A stretch of DNA of 64,000 nt from Drosophila pseudoobscura (lineage: Eukaryota > Arthropoda > Insecta > Diptera > Drosophilidae). The notes under the pieces are model-generated. The model saw only the letters and a list, made by a program, of their open reading frames with translations, made no database searches and was not told the origin of the DNA. Both the position numbers and the translations under genes were made by a program. How positions within the stretch are numbered: the stretch's first letter is position 1; the number at the start of each line of letters is the position of its first letter. This document shows, piece after piece, positions 1 to 12,680 of this stretch. The stretch covers positions 20,851,501 to 20,915,500 of the forward strand of contig NC_046680.1 of NCBI RefSeq assembly GCF_009870125.1, in the 5' to 3' direction.

Positions 1-3000
1 CACACCCGCTGGCAATTTGTAGACATCCCGCAGTAAATTTATTGAATGTGGAAATTTTAAAATTGTTCATTTGAGAAACAATTTGGGAGCATAAAATACA
101 GACAAAATGCCTTCGTTTTCTTATGTCAGCATTGTCTGCCATAAGTTCGAATATATGGCAATAAAAAGACACTGTTGTTGTTGTTGTTGTCCTTGCTCTC
201 TGGGGCCACCAACAACAAGCGCCCCGAGCATTCCAAGTGAGTTTGTCTGTCTGTCTGTCTTTGTGTATTTTTATGTGATTTCTCAAGCCATCTTCTATCT
301 GGGGAGGATGGAAAGTGCTCTCATGTGCGATTGAATGGGAAATAGGGAAAATGTTATGCCATTTATTTAGAGCATTTCCAGCAAGGCAAGTCCCAGTGCC
401 AATTGTGCAACTTACTCAATGAAATGTAAATGCGAATCAATTGTAGTTTTATTTGAAGTAATTCCTGATTCAACAAAATCGACTGCCAGTAAAAGCATTT
501 AATTTCGAATATTCAATTTCAATTTCCATTTGCATATTGCTGTGTGACTTTCATTAGCATCAATTTAGTTAGTTAGTCAAATGGTTACTTCGTTAGTTGG
601 AGTCACTAAAAGAGTTGAGGTTCCTCTGGGGTCTGGAGTCTGCCGGGGCGAAAACATCAAAAAGCACTTTGTGGAGGAGCAAACTTTCGGTGGTTCGGAA
701 TACTGATTCGTACCTGAGCAGATGTAGAATATACATATATATACATAAGCTGTACGTGAGATCTCCCCGCTAACCAATTTGATTTGCCCCGCCCCGCCCG
801 ACTGCCAGCGTCACCGCCTCTTGCCCCGGCCCGGCCCCGGCCACATCTGCCCTCTGTTTACACCTCTTGAGGTCGGCTGCTTCGCATGCATATCAACGAT
901 TTTCAAATTGGCGACGAAATGATATGCCAAACTACACGGCAGAACAGGAGAGCCCCGGAATTCACCTTTCGCCGAGCCGTGGACGGGGACCTGAAGGACC
1001 TGCAGGCAGGCGTCAACGGCGACATCGACATTATCGTGGCACAGGCTGTAGCTGTAGCTGTAGCTAATGCTTGTCACGTCTCCTTCAACATTTGACAAGC
1101 CAAATTCGACAAAAAAATCCGCACGTTGTCGTGCCGTCCCGTCTCTGACTTTGTTTTTCGATTCGACGAAGAAAATGATTTTCACAGGTGAATTGGAAAG
1201 CGCGTAATGTTGTAATGTTTGACTTGGCAGCAGGCACGTACCCCATCCTCCGTGTTCGCCCGGCACTGGGAGAAATGGTGAAAGCCTCCATATGGTCTGT
1301 GAGCAATTGATGTTGCAACTATTCCTGCCAGTGTAGCACTCATGTGCCGCATCGACGAGCCAACGCTGCGTATGCGTATCCGTATGCGTATTCCGAATGC
1401 GAGGCGCCACTTTTGCAAATTGGATGAAAATCTTTGGCTTTTCAGCAGCGCAATTCGTTTGCCTTTTTATTTTCCTTATTCACCTTTTTGTTGCTTTGTT
1501 TCGCCTTGGGTGTTGCTCGTGTGGGATGCATCAGCCTGGAAATTGACATGTCTTGGCCATGTCAGCCCGAACACAAGCCCAAGCACAGCCCTGGCAGTGG
1601 GTTGCATTTATTCAAAGGCCAAAGGGATGACAGACACATAGAAAATATGCCTCCCTCATTCATCATGACACGTCTGGGCCTGTCACACGAGAAAGAGCCA
1701 CAACATTTAAGGGAAAAGGATTTACAGCATACTAGTTCTAGCCAACACCTGCACAAACAGGACAGCACAACACGAGCCAGGAGACAAGTTCTGGGCAGCT
1801 TACCTCGTGTTCTTTCTCGAGATTATTTTTGTAAACTTTTTCACTTCGCTTCAAGAAACAAATTCAAACAAATTGAAGAGCTTCGCTCTGTGGCTCTCCT
1901 TTGGCATTCTGGAATCCATTCCAGCCAGCATTCCTGAATGGGGTAGAGCGGGGAGGGGGAAGCTGGGCTCACCTTGGCGCCCATTAAATGAACTGAGCCA
2001 ACATGTGTTACAGAGTCCGACGAGTGCAAAATATGTTTCACGTTGCCCAAACTCGTAACTCTTTGCTGGGGAGCCGGAGCTAAACTTTTTTACGTTTTTA
2101 TTGCCCAAAGTGAGTATGGAGCTGAAGGATGCGATGGCTTTGGCTACTCGTATATGTATGTACGGTTCTTGGGGATGAGAAAACTTAAAGTTTCAGTGGG
2201 CTGGCAGATTCATCTGCTGGCGATTGCAGCCGGGTATGCTCCTGCTGTCACTGAGGTTCATTGAACCAAATGCCAAGCGGAGCGCATTTCCGCATGTCCC
2301 TGTCTGAGTCGAGGTCGGAGTCGGAGTCGGGATCCGGGGTCCCTGTTAGCTGCAAATAAACTTTGCTGAGTGGCTGGCTCGGAGACGGATACGGATTCGG
2401 GTACGGAGACGTGGCCTGGCTTTGATAAATGTGCACATAATTATGGTTCCTGCTCCTGGTGTGCTTTGAATGGACCCTGAAGCGTTGAGATGCAATGCGA
2501 GGTGCGGGAGCGGAATGGGAAATGGGAAACGGAAAATGGGAACCCACACTTGACGCTCGAGCGTAGAGAGTGTCTTTAAAGCGTCTCACTGCGACGATGT
2601 GACCTGCTTAAAGCCTCTATGCTCACATCAGGTCTTAATTAATGTTGCATAATTAACAGAGCAAGAAGAAGCACCCAAGGAAGCGTTGAGGACGGGCGCT
2701 GGGCCGGCAGCGGGTCTAACGATGGGGTTAAGAAAAAAGGTAGGCGAAACAAAGTTCAGGAAAAGCAAAGCCAAACAAAACAAAAACTTTTCTAAGCATC
2801 TGCAAAACATAAAGCATACAAATTCTCACATCTCACATCCCATCCGCATACCCCGCAACCAGGAGACCCGCAGAACATGGCAAAAAATTTGTGGCTGACT
2901 GAAAAGACCTCCCAAAGGGCAAGGCAGCCACAGCAAACAGCCTTTTGGCCACCTCTGACTTGGGGAACGCCCCCAAATTGGCGCCAAGTTTTAATTATTC

Positions 3001-3773
3001 CATCATATTTATAAACTTTTGTACTTGCCACGCAGACTCATTATGTGCGTCACCCCACCGACCACCCCGCCACAACGCCGCGCCCACGCACACCCCACTC
3101 TCACCCTCGTGTTGGCCTCATGTATACTCCATCCTTCAGTGGCGGCTATAACTATAAGGCAAGTGCCTTCTTGTTGTTTCCCCCCTGGTTCCTGTGTCGT
3201 CTCACAATAATGGCTGGCGACAATGGCGGCAAGGACAATGACGACGTCTGGGCAGGCCCGTCTTAGCTCCATCCAGGCTGTTGGCGAGCCAGGCAGCAGG
3301 GACATGGAGGCACAAGGCGTTACTCCATAAAAATGAACAACAGCTTTTTATTGTCGAACAATGAAGGCGAAAGCAGCTCTAAACAAGCACAGCCAAGCAG
3401 AGCAAAGCAGAGGCAGAGGCGGAGAGAGGGGCAAAGCAAAGTTCGACCTTTCTTTTAACTTACGATCCTGTTTGCTGTCGTTGTCCTTGTCTTTGTTGCT
3501 GTGGGTGCCATTGGTGTGAGCATTTAATGAGGCTGTTCCATTATTGTTCAATTGTGCTTGGCTTGCCTGAGGAATCTCTATATGCACACGGCTTGAAGGG
3601 AGCGGAGGAAAAAGCCCCTTTTGATGACAGCTCTCTAATTAATCGATTTATCGAAGAGTCAACCCAGTTTTATGAATACTCAAAACAGAAGGCCCTAAGC
3701 CAGGCCCTAAAGCACTGCCAAGAGAGCCATGAAAAAGGAAGCTGCTTTTTTGATTGCAAATTAAATCGATGAA

Positions 3774-3941
3774 TTACCACATTAATCGAACTGCCATCGC
3801 GATTAGAAATCCTGCGAGTACAAAAAGGAGCCAGCCACCAACGATTAATCCGCCTGAGTCCAGTCTAATAAGCCTCAGGACAGCTGGATCAGACCATAGC
3901 GAAGGCTCCTCTGACCTGAACCCCCTTGGATCACTCACCAT
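3774..3941 (-). CDS. Candidate small ORF, 55-aa tail-anchored peptide (doubtful)
   Basis: A 55-codon frame starts at an ATG in good context (AAAATGG) and ends with a strongly hydrophobic C-terminal segment of about 24 residues (GGLIVGGWLLFVLAGFLI, then AMAVRLMW). That is the layout of a tail-anchored or single-pass small membrane peptide. The N-terminal half is polar. I recognise no family. The sequence right after the ATG also reads as a perfect splice donor (ATG followed by GTGAGT), so the ATG could instead close an exon. A hydrophobic run can arise by chance in GC-mixed non-coding DNA, so this is only a candidate. Confidence 0.2.
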   Translation of the reverse strand: MVSDPRGFRSEEPSLWSDPAVLRLIRLDSGGLIVGGWLLFVLAGFLIAMAVRLMW

Positions 3942-4916
3942 TTTCCGGTTTGCTGGAATATCCGCAGAACGGCAGGATGCCCGCCTTGGGTCAAAATTAA
4001 TTGAATGGCAATGGCAACGGGGAAAAAGTTTCGCAACCATTTCGCTGATGAAACTAATAACATGTCAACCGTGTTACGCACCAAAGCACACGGAGGAGGC
4101 ACTGAAGCATACTCCTTTGCCTTCGGCTCTGTCCCCTGCCTCCTCTGTCCCCCACGACGTCTCCACCACTCAAAGGCTAAACGAGGCTCAACGCTGACAC
4201 TCAAAGCTGACAAGTTAAGCCTGCCGCACATGGCGATTAGGCGGGGAAGAAGGCATGGAATGGGATGGGAAGGGATGGTATGCACTCCCCTCCTCTAGAT
4301 TAGCACTTTGTTGCAGTTGGAAAAGCGGGAAATCTGGACGCCTGAATGTTCTTTTGATTGCGCACTTTTTGAGTGCGACACAGAGGTAGCATCAGGGGTA
4401 AAAGACACATGAAGAGCTTCGTTAGCCCCGCGGCAATCGCTAGACCCAGAAAGCAGACTGTAGCTTGAATACTACACGTAATATTGAATCGCAATGCACC
4501 AGGAGCTGGATCTGAGTGGTGATGGTGGTGGTGCAGGGAGGCAGAGGCTCGAGGAACCCCCCGAATGCGCATAGTTGGAGTGATAAACTGCTTTGGCACG
4601 GAAATGGCCCTGGAAATGGAAATGATGTCGAGTGTGCCAGTGTGCATAAAAAGGCCAATTAGAGGACGGCAGAGATGCACGTTTCCCGGCCTACACTTGG
4701 AGAAAACAACGTGAAAGAATCTGATTAAATAAAGCTGAAGCAGATCGACTTAGGTCTTGTATTTCTTCTATGAACTCCTGTATACATATTTATGTTCCGA
4801 TATCTACATTCTCGTACATTTCTTTCAGTGTTGTGGCTGGCGTCAGAGCTTCTGGTCGAAGGAGACTGACAAATGCTAGATTTACGACCATATCTAACTT
4901 TTTTTGTTGGATACCT

Positions 4917-4960
4917 ACACACACACTCACACACTCACACACACACACACACACACACAC
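4917..4960. repeat. CA microsatellite
   Basis: About 44 bp of CA dinucleotides with two interspersed TCACA interruptions at the left end. Confidence 0.95.
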
Positions 4961-7900
4961 GGCTTTAGATGTTTATATTTTAGGTTTGGGCCTAGAATTT
5001 ATGGCTGCAACAAAACTTTAAATGAACTTTTTGGGGCGTTGTGGCATTGGTCGGGTCGGAGGAAATTAAATAAGTTACATATTCCTACATCTGATGTGGT
5101 TCTTCCTCTCCCTCTCTCCTTGCTAAAATCAAGAAGTTTTAAATGCATCATAAAAATAAAAAAAATATCTTTTTTTTTTTTGCTTTGGTTTGGTTTTATT
5201 TTGTTTTTGAGCAATTTGAAAACTTGTTAGATACGTCTGTATGTGCGAGGATTTATATGTTCGCGTGGAGTGGGGAGGGGCTTTTGTTTAGGAGGCAACA
5301 CAGGTGGAGGAGATCTGTCAAATGCAGTAAAAGCTGAGCAAAGCGGGAGTGGAACATAAAAATATTTATGACGTGCCCGTTTCTGTATCAACAGGAGGTA
5401 GAACAACAACAACTGCTGCATAAATTCACCTGCCATAATGTCTTTCATCTCCCCAGCCGCTCTACAACTCCTCCTCCGCCACCGCCCTCTGTAGTTGCCA
5501 GTCAATGAACCAGGCTAAATGTATCCTGCAGGCGTGTCCTTGGCTCTTGAACTTGAGCATATGTGATGTATCTTGAGAGCGTATCTATCTGGCTTGTGCA
5601 TTAAACATTATTTAGGCAGACACAAAGCCTGCCGAGGAGGCACACAAAATCTGGTGGCCCGAACGGAATGCCGTTACATAAATAATCAGGACAAATGCTC
5701 TTAGCCCCCGACTGGATGTCAGTTTTATTGACAGTTCTGGGTGCTGCTTTATGTGCAATTTTATGAAGTCCTCGGTGGACATAAAATTTCAATTATCGAA
5801 AATTGCCTTGGGATGCTCCGCCCTCACAACATCCAACATCCGTCTTCCTTGTAATATAATTAATGCCCCCATGCAATCGATGTCGACGTTTCAATTAAAT
5901 TACGAAAATCTTTTCATACGAGGCGGATGCTTAATATTCATTTTACCCGTAAACACAAATCTCTCAGAGGTTCGAGAGTGCCAGGCCGCCCACCGACAAG
6001 TGTTGCCTACTTCCCAGGGTCATGTCTACATGGAAGGGAGGGGGCGTGCTCGTGTGTGTGTGTGCCAGTGTACTAGTGTGAATAAGAGAGGGTCTGTCAA
6101 GTGTGCTTTGCGCTGTCAATTACACACATCCTTTGCCTCCTGCGTGCACGCGTATGAGGCGCCACACGGGGTACCTCAGCTTCTTTCAGCTCTGGAAGTC
6201 GCTGGGGCTGGTGCTGGGGCTGGTGCTGCATCTTTTGTTATCTGGAGGACTTCAGATTTTGAGCATGTAATCAAATTAGACTGCACTTATTGCCTGATGC
6301 AGGCCGCTCCTCTCCCCTCCTGCCTTGTATTGTGTCGCTCTTAAAATATTCCAGGACATGGACATGGCCCACAGCCAGCGGCTGGCTTGGCAGCCGTTGA
6401 CCCACTTCCCAGGCCCAGGATGACAGTTGCGATTGTTTCGGGGCGCCCGCTTTCACTTCATCTAATTAAGCAAGCTCTCAATGCGTGCCGCGATCCACCC
6501 CAGCCTCCCTTTGCCAACACTCGCTCCACAGAATATATAAATGAAAAATTCATTTATTTGCACGAGCTGCTGCAGTTTGTCTGGCTTTCGTTTCGTGTCC
6601 CTCTTCTTCTGCTGCTGCTGCTGCTTCCGAAACAAAGAGCTGCAGACAGGGGCATAAAGAGTGTCCCCAGTACACTTTTTCTGCCGGACAGTAATTTAAT
6701 TTTCCCGTTCTAGAGGGCCTCTGTGACCTGGCCAGAACGGACAATTAATGACTTCAGCTAAGAGATTCAAGCCGAACTCTTTCTCGGTCCTCGATTATGA
6801 TTGGGTCCCATCCGAGTGGTATTGCCCAGAAACTAAGCTTTACGATCCAATCAAGTGGAGGACATAAAAATAAATGCTGGCCAGGCAAAAGATGAAGAAC
6901 TAGTGGGGGCTTCCACTTCCAGTCAAGAGACTGACCGTAAAAAAGCCGGGTAATAAAATTACAAAGAAACAAGCTAAGGCACAGACAAGATGACTGTCCC
7001 AGCTACTCCTCGGTGTGTTCTGTCGGTGCTGGCTAATGGCTTATGCTGGGAAATGTGGGGGCGGAAAGGGTGTGAAACGGCAGCCGAAACGACAGCAGAC
7101 ATAAGCGTCTTATTAGATTTTCGTGTGTATTTTGCGGAATGCTGGGAAAGTACATGCCACATATGGGGCAGGATGGAACGAGCACCAGGACAGGACAGCA
7201 CCAGACTCGCATTAACAACTTCATTAAGGACAACAGTACACTCTCCTTTCACACTCTCCTTTCTCCGCACAGAGGGACGTCGCTCTCGATGTCGCTGTCG
7301 ATGTCGAACCCCAGCTAAACTCAACTGTGAAGTACATTAATTTTGTGGGCTTTTGGCAGCAGGCAATAAATCTTCAGCTTTCTGGCTGAAGCAGACCCAC
7401 TCGTGTACGTGTACTCGTACCTACGGCTAACCAGGATTGACAGCCCGATAGCTTCTGAGGCGGGATGTGCAACTAAAACCGACATTTATGGCCTCGAAGC
7501 CCAAATTGAGTTTCAATCAATGCATCGCAATGCAATATTATCTGCCCGAGTTATTGGCTTTGACCCATTGGGACCACAGAGGGGCTAAAATTAATTAGTG
7601 CAGCCATAGAGCAATGTACAACAATGTATCCGCAGCAAACAAATCAAATTGGACTGGCAGCAGTAAGGGCCGAAACCGAAGACCAGCAGATGCCATTGTC
7701 CTCCTCTAAAACCAACAAAACATGTAACCAACACTTGGTCAAAAAAAAAGGGGAATGAAAGAAGAAAAGCAAACACTCCGTATGACTACCAGGTCGCTTG
7801 TTGGCCTGGCCAACACATGCTGTGAGTGAAACGACAATGTCTGCCGCCTGGGAGATGGCTTGTCTCGTGTGAAAGAGTTCCAATTTGCAGGCAAAAAGCC

Positions 7901-8438
7901 TGAAATTTGAACAGTTTGAAAATGATTGTTAAAAACTGCAACTTGAATTTTGCATCTGGCCTTAATAGGGCAACAGGGGTTGTTGGCGAAACAAAAGAAG
8001 GCCAGAAGGGAAAGCTACATTTATTGAATACTAATATTACCAGGCATCCCTTTATACTACATTGCGTATGGTTTCACTAGTAATTTGATTAGTTTTCCTT
8101 TGTTCTATGTGCTCTCCATTGTTCGTTTGCTTTGTCATTCTTCCCATCTCCTTCCCCGCTGTGGTCCCCTGCGTATACTTAATATCTGAGCAGACAAGAT
8201 GGTTTCCAGCCATTATTTGTTCATTATTCAACTGTTATCAGTGGGATCTATACACAGCATTGGGCATCCCCTACAGCCAGGAGGGGAGGGGGGTGCTGCG
8301 GTCGAAGGTCGCATTCTGTGGGCACGTCTGCCCATTAGAGACAATAATTTTCTTTAAATTTGTCGATTTAATTGAGCGCAGCAAAGAGGATAACGGAATG
8401 AGGGCGAGCCCAAATGGTAACCACAGGAGAAATTGCAT

Positions 8439-8593
8439 GTGTGTGTGTGTGTGTGTGTGTCTGAGCCAAGTTAATGTGAGCCCTTCAAGCCCAACTAATG
8501 GATTCGGCCGATGCCATGCCTGCTTAAATAACGAGCTTTAAATTGCGTGACTGAAACGTTTTCAAAGGCAATTAGATGTGTGTGTGGATGCGT

Positions 8594-8624
<31 letters not shown>
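8439..8624. repeat. Pair of GT microsatellites
   Basis: Two GT runs (about 8439-8460 and 8600-8624) flank a 140-bp unique segment. They are long enough to be polymorphic. No gene is associated. Confidence 0.9.
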
Positions 8625-9474
8625 TTTCGCGTGCCTGCTGCATGCTTTTGTTGCATACTTTGTGGCGGTGTGGCCCCGAGTTAAAAGAGCATGACTGAAA
8701 TGCTTAGCATACAGAACGTGCCCACCACTGCTGCATGCCGTATGGCTCACCGCTCCTAGCACATCCAGTCATAATCAGGCTGAGGAGGAGGATCCTCTCC
8801 ATCTTGGATGATTGCCCGGAAGCGGAAACTGCAGCCTGGACGCATTTAGCATCATACCAAATTAATGCGCCATTATTAGACAAATGGATGACAAGCGATT
8901 CAATTAGGGCGCCATAAACTGTCATACGAGCAAACAACAGACACGCAACACCCCGAACAGACACACATCCACAGAGTATGACAGTTTGCTGTGACAGTCG
9001 GATGTTAGTCCTGGGGGACTGATGGAGGGAGGACATCATTAAAGTCAATTGCAGGATACACACGATGAGGGACAATGCCATCCTGACCTGCCTGCCTGCC
9101 TGCGGATAATCAAGCGCTTTTAATGATTGCATGTTCAGCAGTGGGAAATTCCATTTTCCGCCATTGATTGCCAGCACTCGCACTCGCACTCCCTCTCCAT
9201 CCGCCACGCAGCGCATCAGAAAACAATTTAATATTAAAATTTTCATAAATATTCTGCCACCGAGAGGCCCCATGGCCACCTGAACAGAACCGACCAGGCC
9301 CGGCCGCGATTGCCATGTTCGGCACGTTTAGAGCGGATTTTATTTTTCAATTTCTGACCCCCAAACGGAAATTGCTCAGCACTTCTACCTTTGACCGTTC
9401 CAGGCTCTACAGCCACAGCCACCCCTCCCGATTTCGACCTGAATTGATGGCTACGGTCCGGTTTTGATTTGGCC

Positions 9475-9640
9475 TATTAATTAACAATTCCATTATCCAT
9501 TATTGCAGATGTGCGAAAATTGGGCTTTAATTAAATTGCTCGTAATGGCGTAATTATTCCAGACACACACACACGCCATCCCCATCCCCATCCCAGAACT
9601 CACGCAGTGCTAAGCCCCTTCTCAATGTAATTAATGAGTT
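9475..9640. promoter_or_regulatory. Cluster of homeodomain-type TAATTA sites
   Basis: Within about 165 bp there are several TAATTA/TTAATTAA/TAATTAT words (near 9478, 9531, 9552 and 9629), interleaved with ATTATCC/ATTATTGC words. This density of homeodomain core sites is typical of fly enhancers, but AT-rich DNA also yields them by chance. No target gene can be assigned. Confidence 0.2.
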
Positions 9641-10699
9641 TTTAGTTAAAAATACATTTTTGCTGGTAATAATGACTTGGGGGCTGGAAACGAACCCCAA
9701 AACACATACATGAACATGTGCCTGGCATATTCAATACAATTACACACACACACACACACACGCGCAGAGCTGCAGGCTCCTCAGCTCATTAAATGCTTTA
9801 CATGTGTTGGTCGCCCACCCGCCCTTGCCCTCCCCCCCCCGCCCCCCACTCTATGACAGGAAAGTCAAAAAGGAAAGCGGTTCGAGTTCTTCGACTTGAA
9901 AGACTTTAATTTATGCAAATATCTATGCCAGTGTGTGTGTGTGCGTGCCTTTCGAGTGTGTGGAGTTATGTAAGCCTCATCAATTCGCCATTGACACGAC
10001 GGAAAGTCTGCCAAAGGCCCAGACGATTGTCAGAATAGTCGGAGCAATCGAAAAATGTATGAAAAGAACCAACATTGGAGAGTAGCGGCACGAAAATACT
10101 CTGCTGATGTCGTTAAAGAAGGAGAAGGAGGGTTGTAGCATATATTCTATATACAAAACCTAATTGTAACAGTTGGAATATTTGAAGGAGCTCGAACGAC
10201 GACACAGTCCATGGCAGGGTACAAGAACCACAACACTCAACTTTAGAGTAGACATAAGTACAATACATCCGCTGAACACATCCAGGACTCATGCCAAATC
10301 CCATCCAATGCCATTGAGCGTAATTACAATTTGAACTTGAGACTTGAGACTGTAGACTGGTGCCTTGAGCCTTGAGCCTGGGATGCAATGAGCTAGATAC
10401 GACTAAGTCTCCGCCATCCGCGTCTGTCCGGGATTAGGCATGACTTTTGCCGAAAAGACTTTCAAATGAAATGTGTGCTCTGTTCTGTTCTCTGAGAACA
10501 GAAGAGCTAGAGAGTGGGGGACCACTTTTCTGTGTGTGAAATGAGGGTTTTATAAATCCATCAATATTGTGGATCTGTGTCACAGACCTAACTCCCACGC
10601 ATGAGAGCTGGAAATGATTAATGAAACAGATAGCAGGAGATAACAAAAAGCTTCAAATGAAACAAATGCGACGTGGTTCAAGACAGAGAGGGAGAGCAC

Positions 10700-10889
10700 G
10701 ATAAAGGGGTAAAGCTCTGCTTATCTTATCAAAGATTCAAATGCCTTTGCCGCTCGTCGCCCCGGCAATTTTTTCTGTTTACTACGATACCCAAATGAAT
10801 TTCAGTGACTAACTCGAAAGGAAATACTCGGCAATTTATGGGAAAATCGAACGAATTTACTCAGCGAGCTTTTCCCCCCTGAAGATAAG
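10700..10889. promoter_or_regulatory. GATA-site cluster upstream of LRR gene
   Basis: GATAAA near 10700, two adjacent TTATC words at 10721-10730 and GATAAG at 10884-10889 give four GATA-factor core sites within 270 bp of the LRR start codon. A TCAGTGT initiator-like word lies about 25 bp before the ATG. GATA control is common for gut, fat-body and blood-cell genes in flies; linking it to this gene is inference. Confidence 0.35.
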
Positions 10890-10968
10890 ATATGGAAGTG
10901 GGTGTCGCAAGGGAACTGGAAGTTCTAGAGCATTAATCGTAGCGTTCAGTGTGCCAAGAACCTTCATC

Positions 10969-12390
10969 ATGGGGAGAATCGCAGTCAGAAATACGTGTAG
11001 AAGCAGAGCAAGGGTGGCATTTTTCCTGCTGCTGGCGGTACTGGTGTCCGCTTGTGGGGCGGAGAACATCGACGCCGATGCAGTGGATCGTTTCTGCTAC
11101 CCAGAGTCGAAGCGCGACTCGCGGCTCTCCTGCGAGTGCAACAATGTGAGTGCCGCGCCCTGGGGCATGAGAGCCCTGCGCATCGACTGCAGCTACAAGG
11201 AGTACCGCACAGCGGATCTCTCAGAGGTGCTGCCACTCTACATAGACACGCTGGACCTCTCGTGGAACGCCCTCGACCAGGCGCCAGTCTTCAACAGCGA
11301 CAGTCTCCACCAGCTCAACCTGATGCACAACAACATCAGCCGACTGAGTGGCAACAACTTCGCCAAGCTGATCAGCCTGCGGGAGCTGTACCTGGGCTGG
11401 AACAGCATTTCCCAGGTGAAGGCGCAGACCTTCGCCGGTCTGCCCCATCTGCAGGTGCTCGATCTGGCGCACAACAACCTGCACTCGGTGCCAGCACAGC
11501 TGTTTGCCCCCCTGCTGGTGCTCACCTCGCTGGACCTCTCCTGGAACCGGAAGCTCAACGAGAGCACGCAGCTGCAGAGTGGAGATCTGTACACGGTCCT
11601 GGGGATCAACTGGAAGCTGACAACTCTCCGCCTCGATGCCTGCAATCTGAATGAGCTCCGGTTACCGTCAGGGGCTCCCCTCAAGGAGCTCTCCCTGAGG
11701 CGCAATCTCTTCCAGCGCGTGCCCGGCCAGCTGCCGCAGACGTTGCTCCACTTCGACATCAGCGACAATCTGCTGGAGCAGCTGCTGCCCGAGGATACGG
11801 GCAATCTCACCCAAGTCCGGCAGCTGTTTGTGGAGGACATGTCCCTGCTGCAGGGAGTGGCTGCCCATGCTCTGGTTCCCCTCGACCTGCTGGAGTCGAT
11901 TAGCTTTCAGAACAGCCGGCGCCTGAGCCATTTCGACGGTGACGCCTTCGGTCCGCTGCCAAAGGTCCCCTCCCTCCGTACGATGTCATTTCGTGGGACT
12001 CTTCTGCGCTCTTTTAATTCCTCGCTTTCGCCGGTTTTTGCAAAACTTACAGAGCTGGATCTCAACGGTGTCCCGCTTCACTGCGACTGCGAGCTGGTCT
12101 GGCTAAAGAAGCTCTGGATTGAGACGGGCGGACGCTGCCTCAAGCCGTCGCGCATCCGCGGCATGCTTCTGTCCTCGGCCCGCCACGACGCCTTCAGTTG
12201 CGACACCTGGCCGCGCTGGGCCTACGGGCTGGTCGTGCTCACCCTAATCGCCTTGAGCGCCGTGGGCATCTACCTGATTGTGATGGGTCTGCGACCGCAT
12301 CAAGGCGTCACCATGCGGCGGAAGGTCGGGGCTGGCAGTCCCTATGCCCGCGTCACCATCGAACCCAATCGCCAGGAGAACCTCAGCTAG
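10969..12390 (+). CDS. Single-pass leucine-rich-repeat membrane protein, single exon
   Basis: This is one uninterrupted frame of 473 aa. I start it at ATG 10969, because the open frame to its left begins at a GTG. The order is: signal peptide (VAFFLLLAVLVSACG, about residues 19-33), a Cys-rich N-terminal cap (FCYPES, then CECNN), about 11 leucine-rich repeats of the LxxLxLxxN type (for example LRELYLGWNSIS, LQVLDLAHNNL), a C-terminal Cys cap (LHCDCELVWLKKLW), one transmembrane helix (about 418-441) and a basic cytoplasmic tail of about 32 aa ending RQENLS. The protein should sit in the plasma membrane and bind extracellular or cell-surface ligands. There is no TIR or kinase domain, so it is not Toll-like signalling in itself. 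Later repeats are irregular. I cannot name the exact orthologue. A poly(A) signal follows at 12457. Confidence 0.93.
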   Translation: MGRIAVRNTCRSRARVAFFLLLAVLVSACGAENIDADAVDRFCYPESKRDSRLSCECNNVSAAPWGMRALRIDCSYKEYRTADLSEVLPLYIDTLDLSWNALDQAPVFNSDSLHQLNLMHNNISRLSGNNFAKLISLRELYLGWNSISQVKAQTFAGLPHLQVLDLAHNNLHSVPAQLFAPLLVLTSLDLSWNRKLNESTQLQSGDLYTVLGINWKLTTLRLDACNLNELRLPSGAPLKELSLRRNLFQRVPGQLPQTLLHFDISDNLLEQLLPEDTGNLTQVRQLFVEDMSLLQGVAAHALVPLDLLESISFQNSRRLSHFDGDAFGPLPKVPSLRTMSFRGTLLRSFNSSLSPVFAKLTELDLNGVPLHCDCELVWLKKLWIETGGRCLKPSRIRGMLLSSARHDAFSCDTWPRWAYGLVVLTLIALSAVGIYLIVMGLRPHQGVTMRRKVGAGSPYARVTIEPNRQENLS

Positions 12391-12456
12391 ACGTAGAGAC
12401 TTGAGGACTTTGAGGTTTCCTACTAACTTTTCTGTGACTGTTTTTGTATATAACCC

Positions 12457-12462
12457 AATAAA
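12457..12462 (+). terminator. Poly(A) signal of LRR gene
   Basis: AATAAA lies 67 bp after the LRR stop codon. The CAP gene on the opposite strand ends about 220 bp further on, so the two genes converge. Confidence 0.7.
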
Positions 12463-12680
12463 CAATTGAATATTTAAGTGAATCCAAAGACCCCACCATC
12501 CAAGAAGTGATCTATACCTAACTCGATGGAAGAACAGGTTCTGTGGTTGGGTGTTTAGTCACGCTGTTGAATGGACTTGGACCCCTTATCGATTAAAGAG
12601 TCGGAAATAGATTACCCCGCACGGGTATTCACGTATGTGTATTTGAGTGAGAATCCTCTAATAGAACGTCAGTCAAATGT

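Larger units (their letters stand above)
1..10968. other. Non-coding stretch left of the LRR gene
   Basis: I find no exon here that I would defend, apart from one doubtful small ORF listed separately. Open frames of up to 199 codons exist on both strands, but they start in low-complexity DNA and lack domain-like composition or splice partners. The stretch holds many simple repeats: TTG near 174-190, GTCT near 245-262, a TAGCTG run near 1045-1071, CGGAGA/CGGATA-like degenerate repeats near 2310-2410, CA and GT runs, and a C-rich tract near 9830-9847. AT-rich TAATTA clusters suggest regulatory DNA, perhaps intergenic sequence or a large intron of a gene to the left. Confidence 0.6.

Noticed and set aside
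811-1410. 199-codon open frame on the minus strand
   Set aside because: It runs through TAGCTG and GCGTATGC repeats, shows no domain pattern, and two other frames are also partly open; it looks like chance openness in GC-rich DNA.
5751-6344. 197-codon open frame on the plus strand
   Set aside because: Composition is erratic, with an Ala/Gly run made by a GCTGGG repeat and a GT run; no start context, splice sites or family likeness.
8704-9279. 191-codon open frame on the minus strand
   Set aside because: No coherent domain, overlaps GT repeats at one end, and no supporting splice or promoter signals.
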